A stretch of 33,878 nt of DNA from Acidobacteriota bacterium (GTDB lineage: Bacteria; Acidobacteriota; Vicinamibacteria; Fen-336), in assembly GCA_022340585.1 (NCBI GenBank), contig JAJDNS010000145.1, positions 1-33,878 on the forward strand. Reading direction: 5' to 3'. The notes beneath the pieces were generated by a model. The model saw only the letters and a list, made by a program, of their open reading frames with translations. It was not told the origin of the DNA and did not search any database. Each line of letters begins with the position of its first letter. Positions within the stretch are counted from its first letter, which is position 1. Below, piece after piece: positions 20,253 through 29,300 of this stretch. The position numbers and the translations under genes were made by a program.

Positions 20253-21581
20253 ATGTCCTCGACCCTCTCCAGACCCCTCATCCTCGCCACCTCCATCCTG
20301 CTCCTCACCATCCCGGCCCTGGCGGTGGAGCCCCAGCCGGATGCCGAGCCCCAACCGGTGACGGTCATCCAGGCCGGCCAGCTGGTCGACGTCGAGGCCG
20401 GACGCGTTCTCGACCGGCAGACGATCGTGATCAAGGGAGAGACGATCGAGGCGGTGGGGACCGATCTTGCGGTTCCCCCGGGCGCCACCGTCATCGATCT
20501 CTCCCACGCCGTCGTGCTTCCCGGTCTCATCGACTCCCACGTTCACATCACGTCGCAGGCCTCGGCCAACTACTACGAGGAGATGTTCCGCCGGTCCTTC
20601 GTCGACCACGCCATCCTCGCCCACCTGTATGCGCGGCGAACCCTCGAGGCGGGCTTCACCGCCTGTCGCAGCGTGGGGTCCCAGGGCTTCGTCGACGTCG
20701 CGCTGCGCAACGCCATCGAGCGCGGTGACGTGCCCGGACCCCGACTCCAGGTGGCGGGCTACTACATCTCCTCGACCGGGGGCCACGGCGACCTGGTGGG
20801 ATTCTCGCCCTGGCTGACCACCAACGGTCCCCCGGAGATGACGGGCATCGCCGACGGGGTCGACGCGGTGCGGCAGAAGGTCCGCTACCTGGTCAAGTAC
20901 GGGGCCGACGTTATCAAGTTCGGGGCCAGCGCCGGGGTGCTGAGCGAGGAAGAGAGCGTGGGGGCCCCGCAGTACAGCCAGGAGGAGATGAACGCCATCG
21001 TCGAGGAGGCCCGCCGGTGGGGCCGGAGGGCGTGCGCCCATGCCCACGGCACGGAGGCGATCAAGATGGCGGTCCGGGCCGGCGTGGTGTCCATCGAGCA
21101 CGGCAGCCTCGTCGACGACGAGGGCCTCGCCCTCATGAAGGACAACGGCACGTACCTGGTGGCCGACATCTACAACGACACCTACATCCTCGCCGAGTTC
21201 GAGAAGCTGGGCTTCCCCGCTCACATCATCGAGAAGGAGAGGAAGGTCGGACGCACCCAGCGCGAGAACTTCAAGAAGGCGGTCGAGGCGGGGGTCAAGA
21301 TCGCCTTCGGCACCGACGCCGCCATCTTCCCTCACGGCAAGAATGCCCGGCAGTTCAGCTACATGGTCGAGTGGGGCCTGACGCCCATGGAGGCGATCCA
21401 GTCGGCCACCGTCAGCGCCGCCGACCTGCTGGGCTGGGGGGACCGTCTCGGGTCCGTCGCCCCGGGCAAGCTGGCCGACATCGTGGCCGTGGCCGGCGAC
21501 CCGCTGGACGACGTGACCGTGCTCGAGAGCGTCGGCTTCGTGATGAAGGGTGGCGTGGTCGTCAAGAACGAGCTGGAGTAG
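20253..21581 (+). CDS. Secreted metal-dependent amidohydrolase (imidazolonepropionase/prolidase-like)
   Basis: The 442-residue protein has a Sec signal (LLLTIPALAVEP). The amidohydrolase superfamily core follows. LPGLIDSHVHI carries the His96-x-His98 metal pair. Lys222 in VIKFGASAG is the usual carbamylated lysine bridging two metals. Histidines at 263 and 283 (AHAHGTEA, IEHGSLVDD) and Asp355 in FGTDAAIFPHG complete the site. The flanking beta-sandwich domain is present at both ends (QAGQLVDVEAG, PGKLADIVAVAGDPLDD). Related enzymes hydrolyse Xaa-Pro or Xaa-Arg/Lys dipeptides and similar amides; the substrate here is not predictable. GAGGTGACCTCC before the ATG at 20253 fixes the start, in preference to a GTG at 20244. 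Confidence 0.9.
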   Translation: MSSTLSRPLILATSILLLTIPALAVEPQPDAEPQPVTVIQAGQLVDVEAGRVLDRQTIVIKGETIEAVGTDLAVPPGATVIDLSHAVVLPGLIDSHVHITSQASANYYEEMFRRSFVDHAILAHLYARRTLEAGFTACRSVGSQGFVDVALRNAIERGDVPGPRLQVAGYYISSTGGHGDLVGFSPWLTTNGPPEMTGIADGVDAVRQKVRYLVKYGADVIKFGASAGVLSEEESVGAPQYSQEEMNAIVEEARRWGRRACAHAHGTEAIKMAVRAGVVSIEHGSLVDDEGLALMKDNGTYLVADIYNDTYILAEFEKLGFPAHIIEKERKVGRTQRENFKKAVEAGVKIAFGTDAAIFPHGKNARQFSYMVEWGLTPMEAIQSATVSAADLLGWGDRLGSVAPGKLADIVAVAGDPLDDVTVLESVGFVMKGGVVVKNELE

Positions 21582-21647
21582 GCCACTCACCTCCACCGGT
21601 CCCACCGAATCACGGCGTCATGGCCTCTTCGGTCGCCGCCGGGACGT

Positions 21648-21656
21648 GGTAGTGTC
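21648..21656 (+). promoter_or_regulatory. Extended -10 (TGGTAGTGT) for the aminotransferase gene
   Basis: TGG plus TAGTGT lies 22 bases before the ATG at 21678. The predicted short leader contains the GAGGAGG ribosome site. It resembles the TGCTAGCGT boxes at 7220-7228 and 19579-19587. Confidence 0.3.
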
Positions 21657-21677
21657 GGCGGTGCGCGAGGAGGCCCC

Positions 21678-23057
21678 ATGAGCCGAACGATCTCTCGCCG
21701 GAGCTTCATGACCTCTGCGGCGGTCGCCGGCGCCGTCGCCACGACCCCCTCCCTCGGCCACGCCGCCGTACGCGCACGTCCCGTCGGGCCCACGGTGGCG
21801 GCGGCGGGAGCGGACAAGCCCGCCCTTCTCGGCGGGCCGCCCGTTCGGAGCACGCCGTTTCCCTCCTGGCCCGTGGTCGACGAGCGCGAGAAGAAGGCGC
21901 TGCTGGACGTGCTGCACAGCGGGAACTGGTTCCGGGGGAGCGGCCAGACGGTGACTCGGTTCGAGGAGGCCTGGGCGACCCTGACCGGCGCCCGCCACTG
22001 CCTCGCCACGGCCAACGGCACGAGCGCGCTCTTCGTCTCCCTCGCCGGGCTCGACGTGGGCCCCGGCGACGAGGTCATCCTCCCGCCCTACACCTTCGTC
22101 GCCACCGTGAACGTGATCCTCCTCCACCACGCCCTGCCGATCTTCGTCGATTCCGACATCGAGACGTTCCAGATCGACGCCGGCAAGATCGAGGAGGCCG
22201 TCACCGACCGGACGACCGCTCTCCTTCCGGTGCACCTGGGCGGGAACGCCTGTGACCTGGACGCGATCCTGGGCATCGCCGACCGACGGAGGGTCCCCGT
22301 GCTCGAGGACGCGTGCCAGGCTCACCTGGGCGAGTGGCGGGGGCGCAAGCTGGGAACTCTCGGTACGGCGGGTTGCTTCAGCTTCCAGGCGAGCAAGAAC
22401 CTCAACTCGGGTGAGGGCGGGGCCATCCTGACGAACGACGAGGCCCTGGCCGAGCGCTTCTACGCCTTCCACAACAACTCCCGGGGACGGCGAGGCGGGG
22501 GACCCGGGTTCTCCTACGGCGACCGCCGGGGCGCCAACCTGCGGCTCACGGAGTTCCAGGCCGGCCTCCTCCTCGCCCAGATGACCCGCCTGGAGGAGCA
22601 GTCCAGGACCCGCGACGAGAACGCCAGGCACCTCACCGCGCAGCTCGACGAGATCCCGGGAATCCACCCGGCCCGCCGGCACGAGGGCTGCACCCGCAAC
22701 GGCTACCACCTCTACATGGCCCGCTACCAGGCCGAGGAGTTCGAGGGCCTGCCCCGGGAGCGGTTCCTCGAGGCGCTGCGCGCCGAGGGTGTCCCGTGCT
22801 CGAGCGGATACTCGCCGCTCAACAAGGAGCCCTTCCTCAAGACGACCCTCGAGAGCCGGGGGTACCGGCGCATCTACCCGCCCGAGGTCCTGGCCGAGTG
22901 GGAGGAGCGCACCCGCTGCCCGGTCAACGATCGGCTGTGCGAGCGGGGCGTGTGGTTCGGGCAGACGATGCTCCTCGGGCCCCGTCAGGACATGGACGAC
23001 ATCGCGGCCGCGATCCGCAAGGTCCGGGCGAACGCCGCGGCCCTCGCGAAGGCCTAG
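21678..23057 (+). CDS. Tat-exported DegT/DnrJ/EryC1-family PLP aminotransferase
   Basis: The 459-residue protein starts with a twin-arginine signal: SRRSFM with Arg7-Arg8, then a hydrophobic Ala/Val stretch and an AxA-type site near GHAAVRA. A fold-type-I aminotransferase of the sugar aminotransferase (DegT/AHBA synthase) family follows from about residue 50. [15 protein letters not shown] and ATANGTSAL are the substrate and phosphate-cup regions. [13 protein letters not shown] carries the PLP-ring Asp211. [15 protein letters not shown] carries the Schiff-base Lys240. These enzymes normally act on cytoplasmic nucleotide sugars. Tat export implies that the holoenzyme folds with PLP and works in the periplasm, and its substrate is unknown. 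A good AGGAGG ribosome site is present. The next gene begins at the base after the stop. Confidence 0.9.
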   Translation: MSRTISRRSFMTSAAVAGAVATTPSLGHAAVRARPVGPTVAAAGADKPALLGGPPVRSTPFPSWPVVDEREKKALLDVLHSGNWFRGSGQTVTRFEEAWATLTGARHCLATANGTSALFVSLAGLDVGPGDEVILPPYTFVATVNVILLHHALPIFVDSDIETFQIDAGKIEEAVTDRTTALLPVHLGGNACDLDAILGIADRRRVPVLEDACQAHLGEWRGRKLGTLGTAGCFSFQASKNLNSGEGGAILTNDEALAERFYAFHNNSRGRRGGGPGFSYGDRRGANLRLTEFQAGLLLAQMTRLEEQSRTRDENARHLTAQLDEIPGIHPARRHEGCTRNGYHLYMARYQAEEFEGLPRERFLEALRAEGVPCSSGYSPLNKEPFLKTTLESRGYRRIYPPEVLAEWEERTRCPVNDRLCERGVWFGQTMLLGPRQDMDDIAAAIRKVRANAAALAKA

Positions 23058-24482
23058 ATGCCAGCCCGTGGGACGGCGCGGAAGGCGACGTCGAGGGCCG
23101 GCTTCGGACTGGCGTGGACGACCCTCCTCGCCCTCCTCCTGGCGGCGGCCCCGAGTCTCGCCGCCGAGTTCGAAGCGGGGGTGGCCCGGGTCAGGATCAC
23201 GCCGCCCACGCCGTCCTGGATGTCCGGCTACGCGGCCCGGACCCGTCCCTCCGACGGGGTGCTCCAGGACCTCTGGGCGAAGGCCCTGGCGGTGCGCGAC
23301 GGCGAAGGCCACCGGGTCGTCATCGTGTCGACCGACCTCATCGGTCTGTCACGGGTCATCTCCACCGACGTCGTCGCCCGGGTCGGAGAGCGATTCGGTC
23401 TCGACTCGTCACAGATCCTCCTGAACTCCTCCCACACCCACTGCGGGCCCCTGGTCTGGCAGAACCTTCCGGTCCTGCTGGACCTGGACGCCGAGGACGA
23501 GCGGGCGGTGGAGACCTACGGACGGGGCCTGGCCGACAAGCTCGTGGGGCTCGTGGGCGCCGCTCTCGACGACCTCGCTCCCGCGCGGCTGGCGGTGGGA
23601 CACGGCGCGGTGGGCTTCGCGGTCAACCGTCGGGTCCGGACGCCCGAGGGCTACCGCATCGGAGTGAACCCCGACGGACCGGTCGACCACGACGTGCCGG
23701 TGCTGAAGGTCACCGCTCCCGACGGCTCGGTGCGCGCCGTCCTGTTCGGCTACGCCTGCCACAACACGACCCTGCGCGGCGACGTCTACCAGATCAACGG
23801 CGACTACGCCGGTCAGGCCCAGGAGACGCTGGAGCGGGACCACCCGGGGGTTACCGCCCTCTTCCTGATGCTGTGCGGCGGCGACCAGAACCCCCACCCG
23901 CGAGAGAAGCTGAGCCTGGCCCGCCGGCACGGACGCGCGCTCGCGGCCGAGGTGAGCCGCCTGATGGGCGCCTCTCTGCACCCCGTTCGCCCCCCCATCC
24001 GCACCGCCTCCGAGGAGGTGCGCCTCGAGTTCGCCGTCCACACCCGCGGCCTCTTCGAGGAGGAGTCACGGCACTCCGATCCCCACCGCCGGCGTCGCGC
24101 GAGTCTCATGCTGGCCGCCTATGACCGCGGGGATCCCGTGCGGGACGTGCCCTATCCGGTCCAGGCCGTCCGGTTCGGCCCGGACCTGACGTTCCTCGCC
24201 CTGGGAGGCGAGGTGGTGGTCGACTACGCGCTCCGCAGCAAGCGCGATTACCCCGACGAGAACCTGGTCGTGGTGGGCTACAGCCACGACGTCATGTGCT
24301 ACATCCCGTCCCGACGGGTCCTCCGGGAGGAGGGCTACGAGGCCGTCGAGAGCATGATCTACTATGGGCAGCCAGGCCGCTTCGCGGAGTCCGTCGAGGA
24401 GACGATCTTCGCCGCCATCCGGCGGGTGATGGAGAAGGCGGGGGCCGACCGGTCGAACCCCAGCGCGGCCTCCGTCCGCTGA
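23058..24482 (+). CDS. Secreted neutral/alkaline ceramidase-like hydrolase
   Basis: The 474-residue protein has a Sec signal (LLALLLAAAPSLAAEF). It contains the N-terminal catalytic domain of the neutral ceramidase family. VARVRITPPTPSWMSGYAAR is the N-terminal family block. The candidate zinc ligands are His126/His128 (NSSHTHCGP), His235 (YACHNTT), Glu385 (LGGEVVVDY) and Tyr415 (DVMCYIPS), matching the His-His-Glu-Tyr set of Pseudomonas ceramidase. The ceramidase nucleophile motif GDxSP reads G275-D-Q-N-P279, so Asn278 replaces the Ser. The C-terminal Ig-like domain of full-length ceramidases is missing. Amide hydrolysis of another substrate is plausible. The ATG directly follows the aminotransferase TAG with no gap, so the pair is co-translated. 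Confidence 0.85.
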   Translation: MPARGTARKATSRAGFGLAWTTLLALLLAAAPSLAAEFEAGVARVRITPPTPSWMSGYAARTRPSDGVLQDLWAKALAVRDGEGHRVVIVSTDLIGLSRVISTDVVARVGERFGLDSSQILLNSSHTHCGPLVWQNLPVLLDLDAEDERAVETYGRGLADKLVGLVGAALDDLAPARLAVGHGAVGFAVNRRVRTPEGYRIGVNPDGPVDHDVPVLKVTAPDGSVRAVLFGYACHNTTLRGDVYQINGDYAGQAQETLERDHPGVTALFLMLCGGDQNPHPREKLSLARRHGRALAAEVSRLMGASLHPVRPPIRTASEEVRLEFAVHTRGLFEEESRHSDPHRRRRASLMLAAYDRGDPVRDVPYPVQAVRFGPDLTFLALGGEVVVDYALRSKRDYPDENLVVVGYSHDVMCYIPSRRVLREEGYEAVESMIYYGQPGRFAESVEETIFAAIRRVMEKAGADRSNPSAASVR

Positions 24483-24483
24483 G

Positions 24484-24502
24484 CCCCATCCAGGAGGTGG
24501 GG
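24484..24502. terminator. Hairpin filling the 22-base convergent gap
   Basis: CCCCATC (24484-24490) pairs with GGTGGGG (24496-24502), including one G-U, across a 5-base loop. It occupies almost the whole gap between the ceramidase-like stop (24482) and the deacetylase stop (24505). No T-tract. Confidence 0.4.
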
Positions 24503-24504
24503 GC

Positions 24505-25344
24505 CTACTCGAAGAGGTCGGTGATCGGCTCCGTGTCGACGAACCAGGGGCGGAGGTGCACGGCGCCGTCCTCGAACGCGCGCGCCATCCCGCTCATCCG
24601 AGCCATCTCCTCGGGGGTGTACTGCGTCTTGTGGCAGGCCAGGGCCTCACCGGCGAGCTTGCCGTCCTCCTCCTGATAGGTGATACGGACGGGAAGGTAC
24701 CGCCCCTGCACGGTGGCAAAGCCCAGGGGCGTCCCCGACGCGGCGGGGGTGCCGAGGTCGGCGAGGGCCTCGAGGCGCTCCGCCGGAAGGCCCGTGTAGA
24801 ACAGCTGGCCCGCCGCCTTCCCTTCCTCGCTCTGGAATACCTGGGTCACCACGCTGCTCACCAGCCGGTGGTCGGTGTGACCGGTGACGCCGTCCGGCCC
24901 CCAGGTGACGACCGCGTCGGGCCTCAGCTCCGCGAAGAGGCGTGCGACCTCCTTCAGCAACGCCGCCTTGTTCTCTTCCCGGTACAGCTCTCCATCCACG
25001 AGGCCGATCAGGATGGGGGGGTGGATGCCGAGCGTCCGGCAGGCGCAGCGGGCCTCCTCGGCGCGCGCCGTGGCCAGCGCCTCGCCGGCGAGGATGCCGG
25101 AATGCTCCCGCACACCCTTCTGCCCGTCTGTCGCGATCGCCAGGTAGACGTCCACACCCTCGCGGGCATAGCGGGACATCAGCGGCATGATCGCCTGCTC
25201 GTCGTCCGGGTGGGCGAAGACGGCGAGGAGAGTCCGGGGCTTCTCCTCCGCGCGGGCCAGCGGGCCAGCGACGGCCAGCAGGCCCGCGAGACCGCAGACC
25301 GTGACGAGAATCGCGCCGATTCGAGTCGAAGTGTGACGTTGCAT
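24505..25344 (-). CDS. Secreted PIG-L/LmbE-family deacetylase
   Basis: The 279-residue protein has a Sec signal ending GPLARAEEK. The PIG-L domain begins at once. AHPDDE (His45, Asp47-Asp48) and VTGHTDH (His156, His159) are the zinc and catalytic motifs of MshB/PIG-L enzymes. These remove N-acetyl or other N-acyl groups from sugars such as GlcNAc-inositol, GlcNAc-PI or glycopeptide sugars. Export of the protein suggests extracellular or periplasmic N-acetyl-sugar substrates. It follows the sialidase-like gene by 20 bases and is probably in one operon with it. Confidence 0.9.
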   Translation of the reverse strand: MQRHTSTRIGAILVTVCGLAGLLAVAGPLARAEEKPRTLLAVFAHPDDEQAIMPLMSRYAREGVDVYLAIATDGQKGVREHSGILAGEALATARAEEARCACRTLGIHPPILIGLVDGELYREENKAALLKEVARLFAELRPDAVVTWGPDGVTGHTDHRLVSSVVTQVFQSEEGKAAGQLFYTGLPAERLEALADLGTPAASGTPLGFATVQGRYLPVRITYQEEDGKLAGEALACHKTQYTPEEMARMSGMARAFEDGAVHLRPWFVDTEPITDLFE

Positions 25345-25364
25345 GGCTGCCTCCGTCGGGCCCC

Positions 25365-26339
25365 TCAGGGCGCGAGTGCGAGCTTCTTCGGGTCGATGAC
25401 GACGTGCTTGATGCTGCGGCGCCGGTAGGTGTAGGTGACGTGGACCAGTCCGTCGGGCGTCTGGATGACCGCGGGGTACGAGTACTCTCCGGGCTGGTCT
25501 TCCAGGTCCAGGACCCGGCGCCAGGCCTTCCCGTCCGCGCTCTCGGCCACGTTCAGCTTCTCGCGTCCCTTCGTGACGTGGTTGTAGACCAGGAGCGACC
25601 GGCCGTCCTCGAGCACCACGGCGTCGATGCCGGAGTTGGGGTTCGGCAGGTCGGTGAGGGTCATCGGGCTCCACGTCTGGCCCCCGTCCTCCGACCAGCT
25701 CTCGGCGATGCGCCCCTGCCGGCTGCGGCAGAGTATCTGCACGGCTCCGGGATGAGGGAGGATCGTGGGCTGGATGACGCCCAGCTGGCTCCCGTCGTTC
25801 AGGGGCTCGCCCTTCGTCCACGTGCGCCCGCCGTCGACCGAGCGCTCCATGTGGACTCTCCAGCCCGCGTGCTCCGTGCTCGAGCCACTGAGGACCAGAC
25901 CGTCGCCGAGACTCACGGGCTTGTTCTTGATGGGGCCGAGCAGCCCCTCGGGAAGCCGTCGCGGCGGGGACCACGTTCGTCCCTCGTCGGTGGACTCGAT
26001 CACCATCCCCCACCACTCGCGCGGGCTCGGACCGACCTTGTAGTAGAGCTGAAGAACGGCACCCTCCCTCTGGAACAGAACGGGATTCCAGCAGGGGTGG
26101 ACGGCGTCGCGCGCGACCTCCCGCGGCTCCGACCAGCCCTCGGGCTTCTGGCGCGTGAGCCAGATCCCCACATCGTCCTCGCCTTCCGCGGTCCCGCCAA
26201 ACCACGCCGCCACCAGCCCGCTCTCCGTCTGGACGATCGTGGAGGCGTGGCAGGACTCGTGCGGGGCCCCCGCGGAGACGCTCTCCGAGCTGACCACCGC
26301 GGACACCGTGGCGACGACGGCGAAAGTCATCGAGATCAT
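25365..26339 (-). CDS. Secreted BNR-repeat (sialidase-like) protein
   Basis: The 324-residue protein has a short Sec-type signal (TFAVVATVSAVVSSES). A six-bladed BNR propeller follows, with clear Asp-boxes: STDEGRTWS (117-125), SVDGGRTWT (167-175) and SEDGGQTWS (216-224). A degenerate fourth lies near 263 (SADGKAWR). HPCWNPVLFQ, YKVGPSPREWWGM and GPIKNKP are conserved blocks of the BNR_2 group of sialidase-annotated proteins. The arginine triad and Tyr/Glu nucleophile of true sialidases are not obvious, so exo-sialidase activity is uncertain. A ribosome site (GGGGGAG) precedes the ATG at 26339. An alternative ATG lies 9 bases further in (26330). Confidence 0.85.
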   Translation of the reverse strand: MISMTFAVVATVSAVVSSESVSAGAPHESCHASTIVQTESGLVAAWFGGTAEGEDDVGIWLTRQKPEGWSEPREVARDAVHPCWNPVLFQREGAVLQLYYKVGPSPREWWGMVIESTDEGRTWSPPRRLPEGLLGPIKNKPVSLGDGLVLSGSSTEHAGWRVHMERSVDGGRTWTKGEPLNDGSQLGVIQPTILPHPGAVQILCRSRQGRIAESWSEDGGQTWSPMTLTDLPNPNSGIDAVVLEDGRSLLVYNHVTKGREKLNVAESADGKAWRRVLDLEDQPGEYSYPAVIQTPDGLVHVTYTYRRRSIKHVVIDPKKLALAP

Positions 26340-26350
26340 GGGTCACTCCC

Positions 26351-26374
26351 CCGGCGGGGAACACCCTCCGCCGG
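26351..26374 (-). terminator. Hairpin between the FHA-IPT gene and the sialidase-like gene
   Basis: CCGGCGG (26351-26357) pairs exactly with CCGCCGG (26368-26374), 10-base loop, starting 7 bases after the stop of the FHA-IPT gene. It ends just before the ribosome site of the sialidase-like gene. It may terminate the long upstream transcript or influence the sialidase leader. No T-tract. Confidence 0.4.
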
Positions 26375-26381
26375 CGGGAGT

Positions 26382-29300
26382 CTATCGCGGGCGCAGCTCG
26401 AACGTTCCCACGACGTCTTGGCCCGCCTCGTCCCGGGCGATGTCACCACTGAGCGTCTCGCCATCCCAGCGCCCGAGGTAGTGCCGGATGCCACCGCGGA
26501 TCTGAACGGTGAAGCGGACACGGTCCTGCCCCGGTCGCTCGAGCTTGAGGAACGGCAGTGTCAGGGTGAGGCCCCCCTCGTAGGCAATGGACCCGTAGTC
26601 ACGGTGGAAGGTGACGGTCACGTAGCCCTGCTGCCCCTCCTCGTTCTCGGTCCCCGTCCAGCTGCCCTCGAGCCGGAGAGGCCCCGCCTTCGGGGCCGGA
26701 GCCGGCGTTGGGGCAGCGGCGGCGGCCGTGGCGGCGGCGGGCACCTCGGCGGAGACGGAGGGAGGGACGCGCAGGGCGACGACGCGCAGCCCGTCGCGTG
26801 TGCCGCGGCCCAGGCCGGCCACGACCGCGGGCGACACCGGGCCACCGGCCCGCTGGGCGGCGTCGAAGACCTGCTGGAAGACGCGACCCTCGGACGCCAG
26901 GGCCGCGGCAAACCGGGGCGGCTCCGCGCGCACGAGGATCAGCACCAGGTCGCGGGCCACCGCCTCCCACCAGCGGGCGAGGCGCGCCGGCGTCACCGCC
27001 CGGGCCCGTCCGCGGAGACGGGTCCAGTCCTCGTTGTAGGCGGCGGCGTCGGCCTCCGTGACCTCGAGGAGCGCTTCGAACTGGCCGGGCAGGCCCAGCA
27101 CCGGCTTCGTCTCCAGGTCCCGGGCCTCGGGGAGGAGCCCCGGAGACGCGGCCAGGGTGGGAACCGCCGCGTTGAGCGCCTGCTGGGCGGAGACGGCCCG
27201 CTCCGCGGCCGTGTGTCCGTCGGCCGCCGCCAGGACGAAGGCGGGCCCCAGGCCGGTGGAGAGCACGGCGTGGGGGTGTGCGGACGGCCCTTCGAACGGC
27301 TCCGCGATGAATCGCAGCCCGATGGGATCCGGAGACGCGGCCACCTCGACGACTCCGCGGCCGACGTCCTGGGAGTCGGGCACACGGATCTCCAGCGCGC
27401 GCGCGGTCTCCCCCGCATTGAGACGCGGCACGACGACCGTCAGCTCGTGGTTCGACGCCGAGACGACCAGGGCCCGGGCCCCGGCCACACGCACGTCGTT
27501 CTGCCCCGGGTCGCGGTTGAAGCCCCGTCCGGAGATGGTGAGCACCGCCCCCATCGACGCCGCGGCGGGCTGCACGCCCGTGACCAGCGGCAGGCGTCCG
27601 AGGAAGAACGGGGCGGAGTTCGACTCGACCCCCCCCACGGTGACCACGACCGGGGCCGCCGTTCCCGTCTCGCCCGAGAGCTGGGGTACGGTCACCCGGA
27701 TCTGCGTCGGGTCGATGTCCAGGATCTCCCCAGGAACATCGCCGAAGCGCACGGTGGCCCCAATCCCCCAGCCGGCCCCGGCCAGCGTGACCTCCTCCCC
27801 CGGCAACGCCGCCTCGGGCGAGAGCCCGTGGAGCACCGGGCCCTGGAAGACCGACACCTCCAGGGGCTCCGACTCCATGCTGCCCTTTCTCACCACGACG
27901 GGCACGCGGCGCTCGGATCCGGCCTCGGCGACGGCCTCGGGGACCTCGACCTCGAGCTGCGTCTTCGAGGCGCTGAGGATCGTGGCGCTCACCCCCCCGA
28001 AGAGAACCGTGTTCCGGGCCGCGTCGTCGGAGAAGCCCGATCCGGTGACCACGGCCCGCTGGCCCACCCGAACTCGGGCGGGCGAGACCCCCTCCACCGT
28101 GACGCTCCCTCCGAGCCACGTCACCAGCGCGAACCCGATGACGCCCAGGACGAGGGCGGCCCCGGCGCCGATGCCCACGGGGCGGAGCCACTCCGGCGGT
28201 CCCTTCCGCCCGCCCCGCGAGCGTGCCGGGCGCCGGGCGCCCGCCGCCGGAGTCCGGCGGCGGGCCGCTGAGGGCGGCCTCGGACGAGGCGTCGGGGCGG
28301 GCCGCTCGGGTGGTGCCGCCGGAGGCGCGCCCGGCCGAGCGACGGGAGCATCGGAACTCGGGACTTCGGTCGCCGTCGGCACCGCGTCGGGGGACGGAGC
28401 CGTCGGGGGCACCGCCGTCCCCGGAGACGGCGCCACCGGAGCCGGTGTGGGCCCGGCTGAGGGTGCCGGCACCTCGTCGGCGGGGAGTGGCGCTTCGGGC
28501 GTCGGGGCGGGACCGACTTCGCCCCCGGCGACCGGGGCGGCCGGCTCGGGGCCCGGGCCCGTGGCCGACGGGGACGCGGGGGCAGGCCCGGTCGGGGAAG
28601 ACAGGGCCGGCTCCGCCGCGACAAAGGCCGCCTCCTCGACGGGGGCCTCCCCCGCCGTCGACGGTGACGGCGATGCCGGCTGGGTCAGGACCTCTTCGGC
28701 AATGAAGAAGTGATCCTCGACCGGAGCCTCGGGGGCAGCCACCGGCATCGCCGCGGAGGACGGAGGCTCGGCGATGGACCAGGCGTCGTCTCCCGGAGCA
28801 TCAGCCCCGGGAGGCTCAGGCGGCGTCTCGGCCGGGGTCGGTGCAGCCGGCTCGGCCGTCGTCGGGGTCTCCTCGGGCAGGAAGAAGGGGGCTTCGATCG
28901 CAGACGGGAGAGGAGCACCGGGTGGGGTCGGCTCGGGCGGGGTCGGGGTCTCCGCGGGGCGGGGGCGCTCCGGCGGGGACGCAGGCGCCTCCGGCGGCAC
29001 CCGATCGGCCTCGACGAAGAGCACTTCCTCCTCGGGGGCCGGGGGGCTCGAAGCCGGTGCCGGGTGGGACTCCTCCGCCGGCGTCGGGGGCAGCAGGGCC
29101 TCCAGGCTCGGCTCCACCAGGAGAGCGTCAGGCTCCTCGGCCGGCGGCGACGCGGGAACCGCTGCCGCCTCCCCGCCGGCCTCGACGAGCGTCTCGCCCA
29201 CCACCACGCCGGGCTCGTAGGCCTCGAGAGGGGGCGACGGGCTTTCGCCCCTCGGGGGCAGAGGCGGCTGCGTGGACACCACTGCCGCCTCCCCGCCGGA

